Assembly (NCBI GenBank): GCA_023356515.1
Contig: JAKQYG010000258.1
Coordinates: forward strand, 1 to 6,067
Direction of reading: 5' to 3'
DNA: 6,067 nucleotides
Origin: Trichodesmium sp. MAG_R04
Lineage (GTDB): Bacteria > Cyanobacteriota > Cyanobacteriia > Cyanobacteriales > Microcoleaceae
The notes under the pieces are model-generated. The model did no database searches and had not been told where the DNA came from. It worked only from the letters and a program-made list of their open reading frames with translations. Numbering within the stretch: position 1 is the stretch's first letter; every line of letters starts with the position of its first letter. Position numbers and translations under genes: made by a program. This document shows, piece after piece, positions 5,947 to 6,067 of the stretch.

Positions 5947-6067
5947 TTACTCCGTACTCAACCTCGCGATCGCCCCCCCATCAACAACCAAACTCTGACC
6001 AGTCATAAAAGCCGATCGCCCTCCATCAGCCAAAAAATAAATAGCCTCAGCTATCTCCCCAGGCTGA
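5947..6067 (-). CDS. Short-chain dehydrogenase/reductase, C-terminal end (partial)
   Basis: Reading leftwards from the window edge, a frame of 40 codons ends at TAA (5949-5947). The peptide has the C-terminal signature of classical SDR oxidoreductases: PGEIAEAIYFLAD, then a short S-A-F stretch, MTGQSLVVDGGAIA, and a short tail RLSTE. In this family the region forms the last helices and strand of the Rossmann fold, near the tetramer interface. The catalytic Ser-Tyr-Lys and the NAD(P)-binding GxxxGxG lie beyond the window, so the substrate cannot be told; FabG-like or sugar/alcohol dehydrogenase are both possible. The frame contains a perfect HIP1 octamer and a run of seven C (5973-5979) encoding the GG of VVDGG. 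The frame is too short for a 200-codon ORF scan because it runs off the window. Confidence 0.85.
   Translation of the reverse strand, partial: QPGEIAEAIYFLADGGRSAFMTGQSLVVDGGAIARLSTE
5966..5973. repeat. HIP1 octamer GCGATCGC
   Basis: This is a perfect copy of the highly iterated palindrome found in many cyanobacterial genomes. It is the only perfect copy in the window; one-mismatch relatives occur at 3849-3856 (GCGATCGT) and 6012-6019 (CCGATCGC). It supports a cyanobacterial source. Confidence 0.85.

Overview
This window looks like a low-GC cyanobacterial chromosome segment, probably from a filamentous or colony-forming lineage. The grounds are one perfect HIP1 octamer (GCGATCGC, 5966-5973), AT-rich intergenic DNA, and TPR-rich multidomain glycosyltransferase/FkbM proteins of a kind typical of large cyanobacterial genomes. 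The species cannot be named from the sequence.

Layout: (1) Nt 1-834 (+) is the 3' part of a gene that begins upstream of the window. It carries the end of a DUF115/MptE-like domain and then two near-identical TPR modules. (2) Nt 831-2039 (-) is a complete 402-aa GT-B glycosyltransferase, convergent with the first gene and overlapping its stop codon by 4 bp. (3) Nt 2040-2244 is a spacer holding a 106-bp element with 30-bp imperfect terminal inverted repeats flanked by TA, which looks like a MITE, and a possible terminator for the next gene. (4) Nt 2245-5583 (-) is an unusual 1112-aa fusion: GT-B glycosyltransferase, FkbM methyltransferase, three TPRs, DUF115/MptE-like domain, and a C-terminal extension. 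(5) Nt 5584-5946 is a 363-bp AT-rich non-coding stretch with two well-formed hairpins. (6) Nt 5947-6067 (-) is the last 40 residues of a short-chain dehydrogenase/reductase that continues beyond the window.

The three left-hand genes form a plausible glycan-modification block. Two glycosyltransferase units, one sugar (or glycan) O-methyltransferase unit and two related DUF115 domains point to assembly and methyl-decoration of a surface polysaccharide or a glycosylated protein. The two DUF115 copies (nt 1-219 on + and 2566-2784 on -) share about 40 of 69 residues and face each other, so the locus has grown by duplication and domain shuffling. The function of the block is inferred from domain families only; no substrate can be read from the sequence. 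The SDR gene appears unrelated. I see no rRNA, tRNA, CRISPR array, phage gene or transposase.
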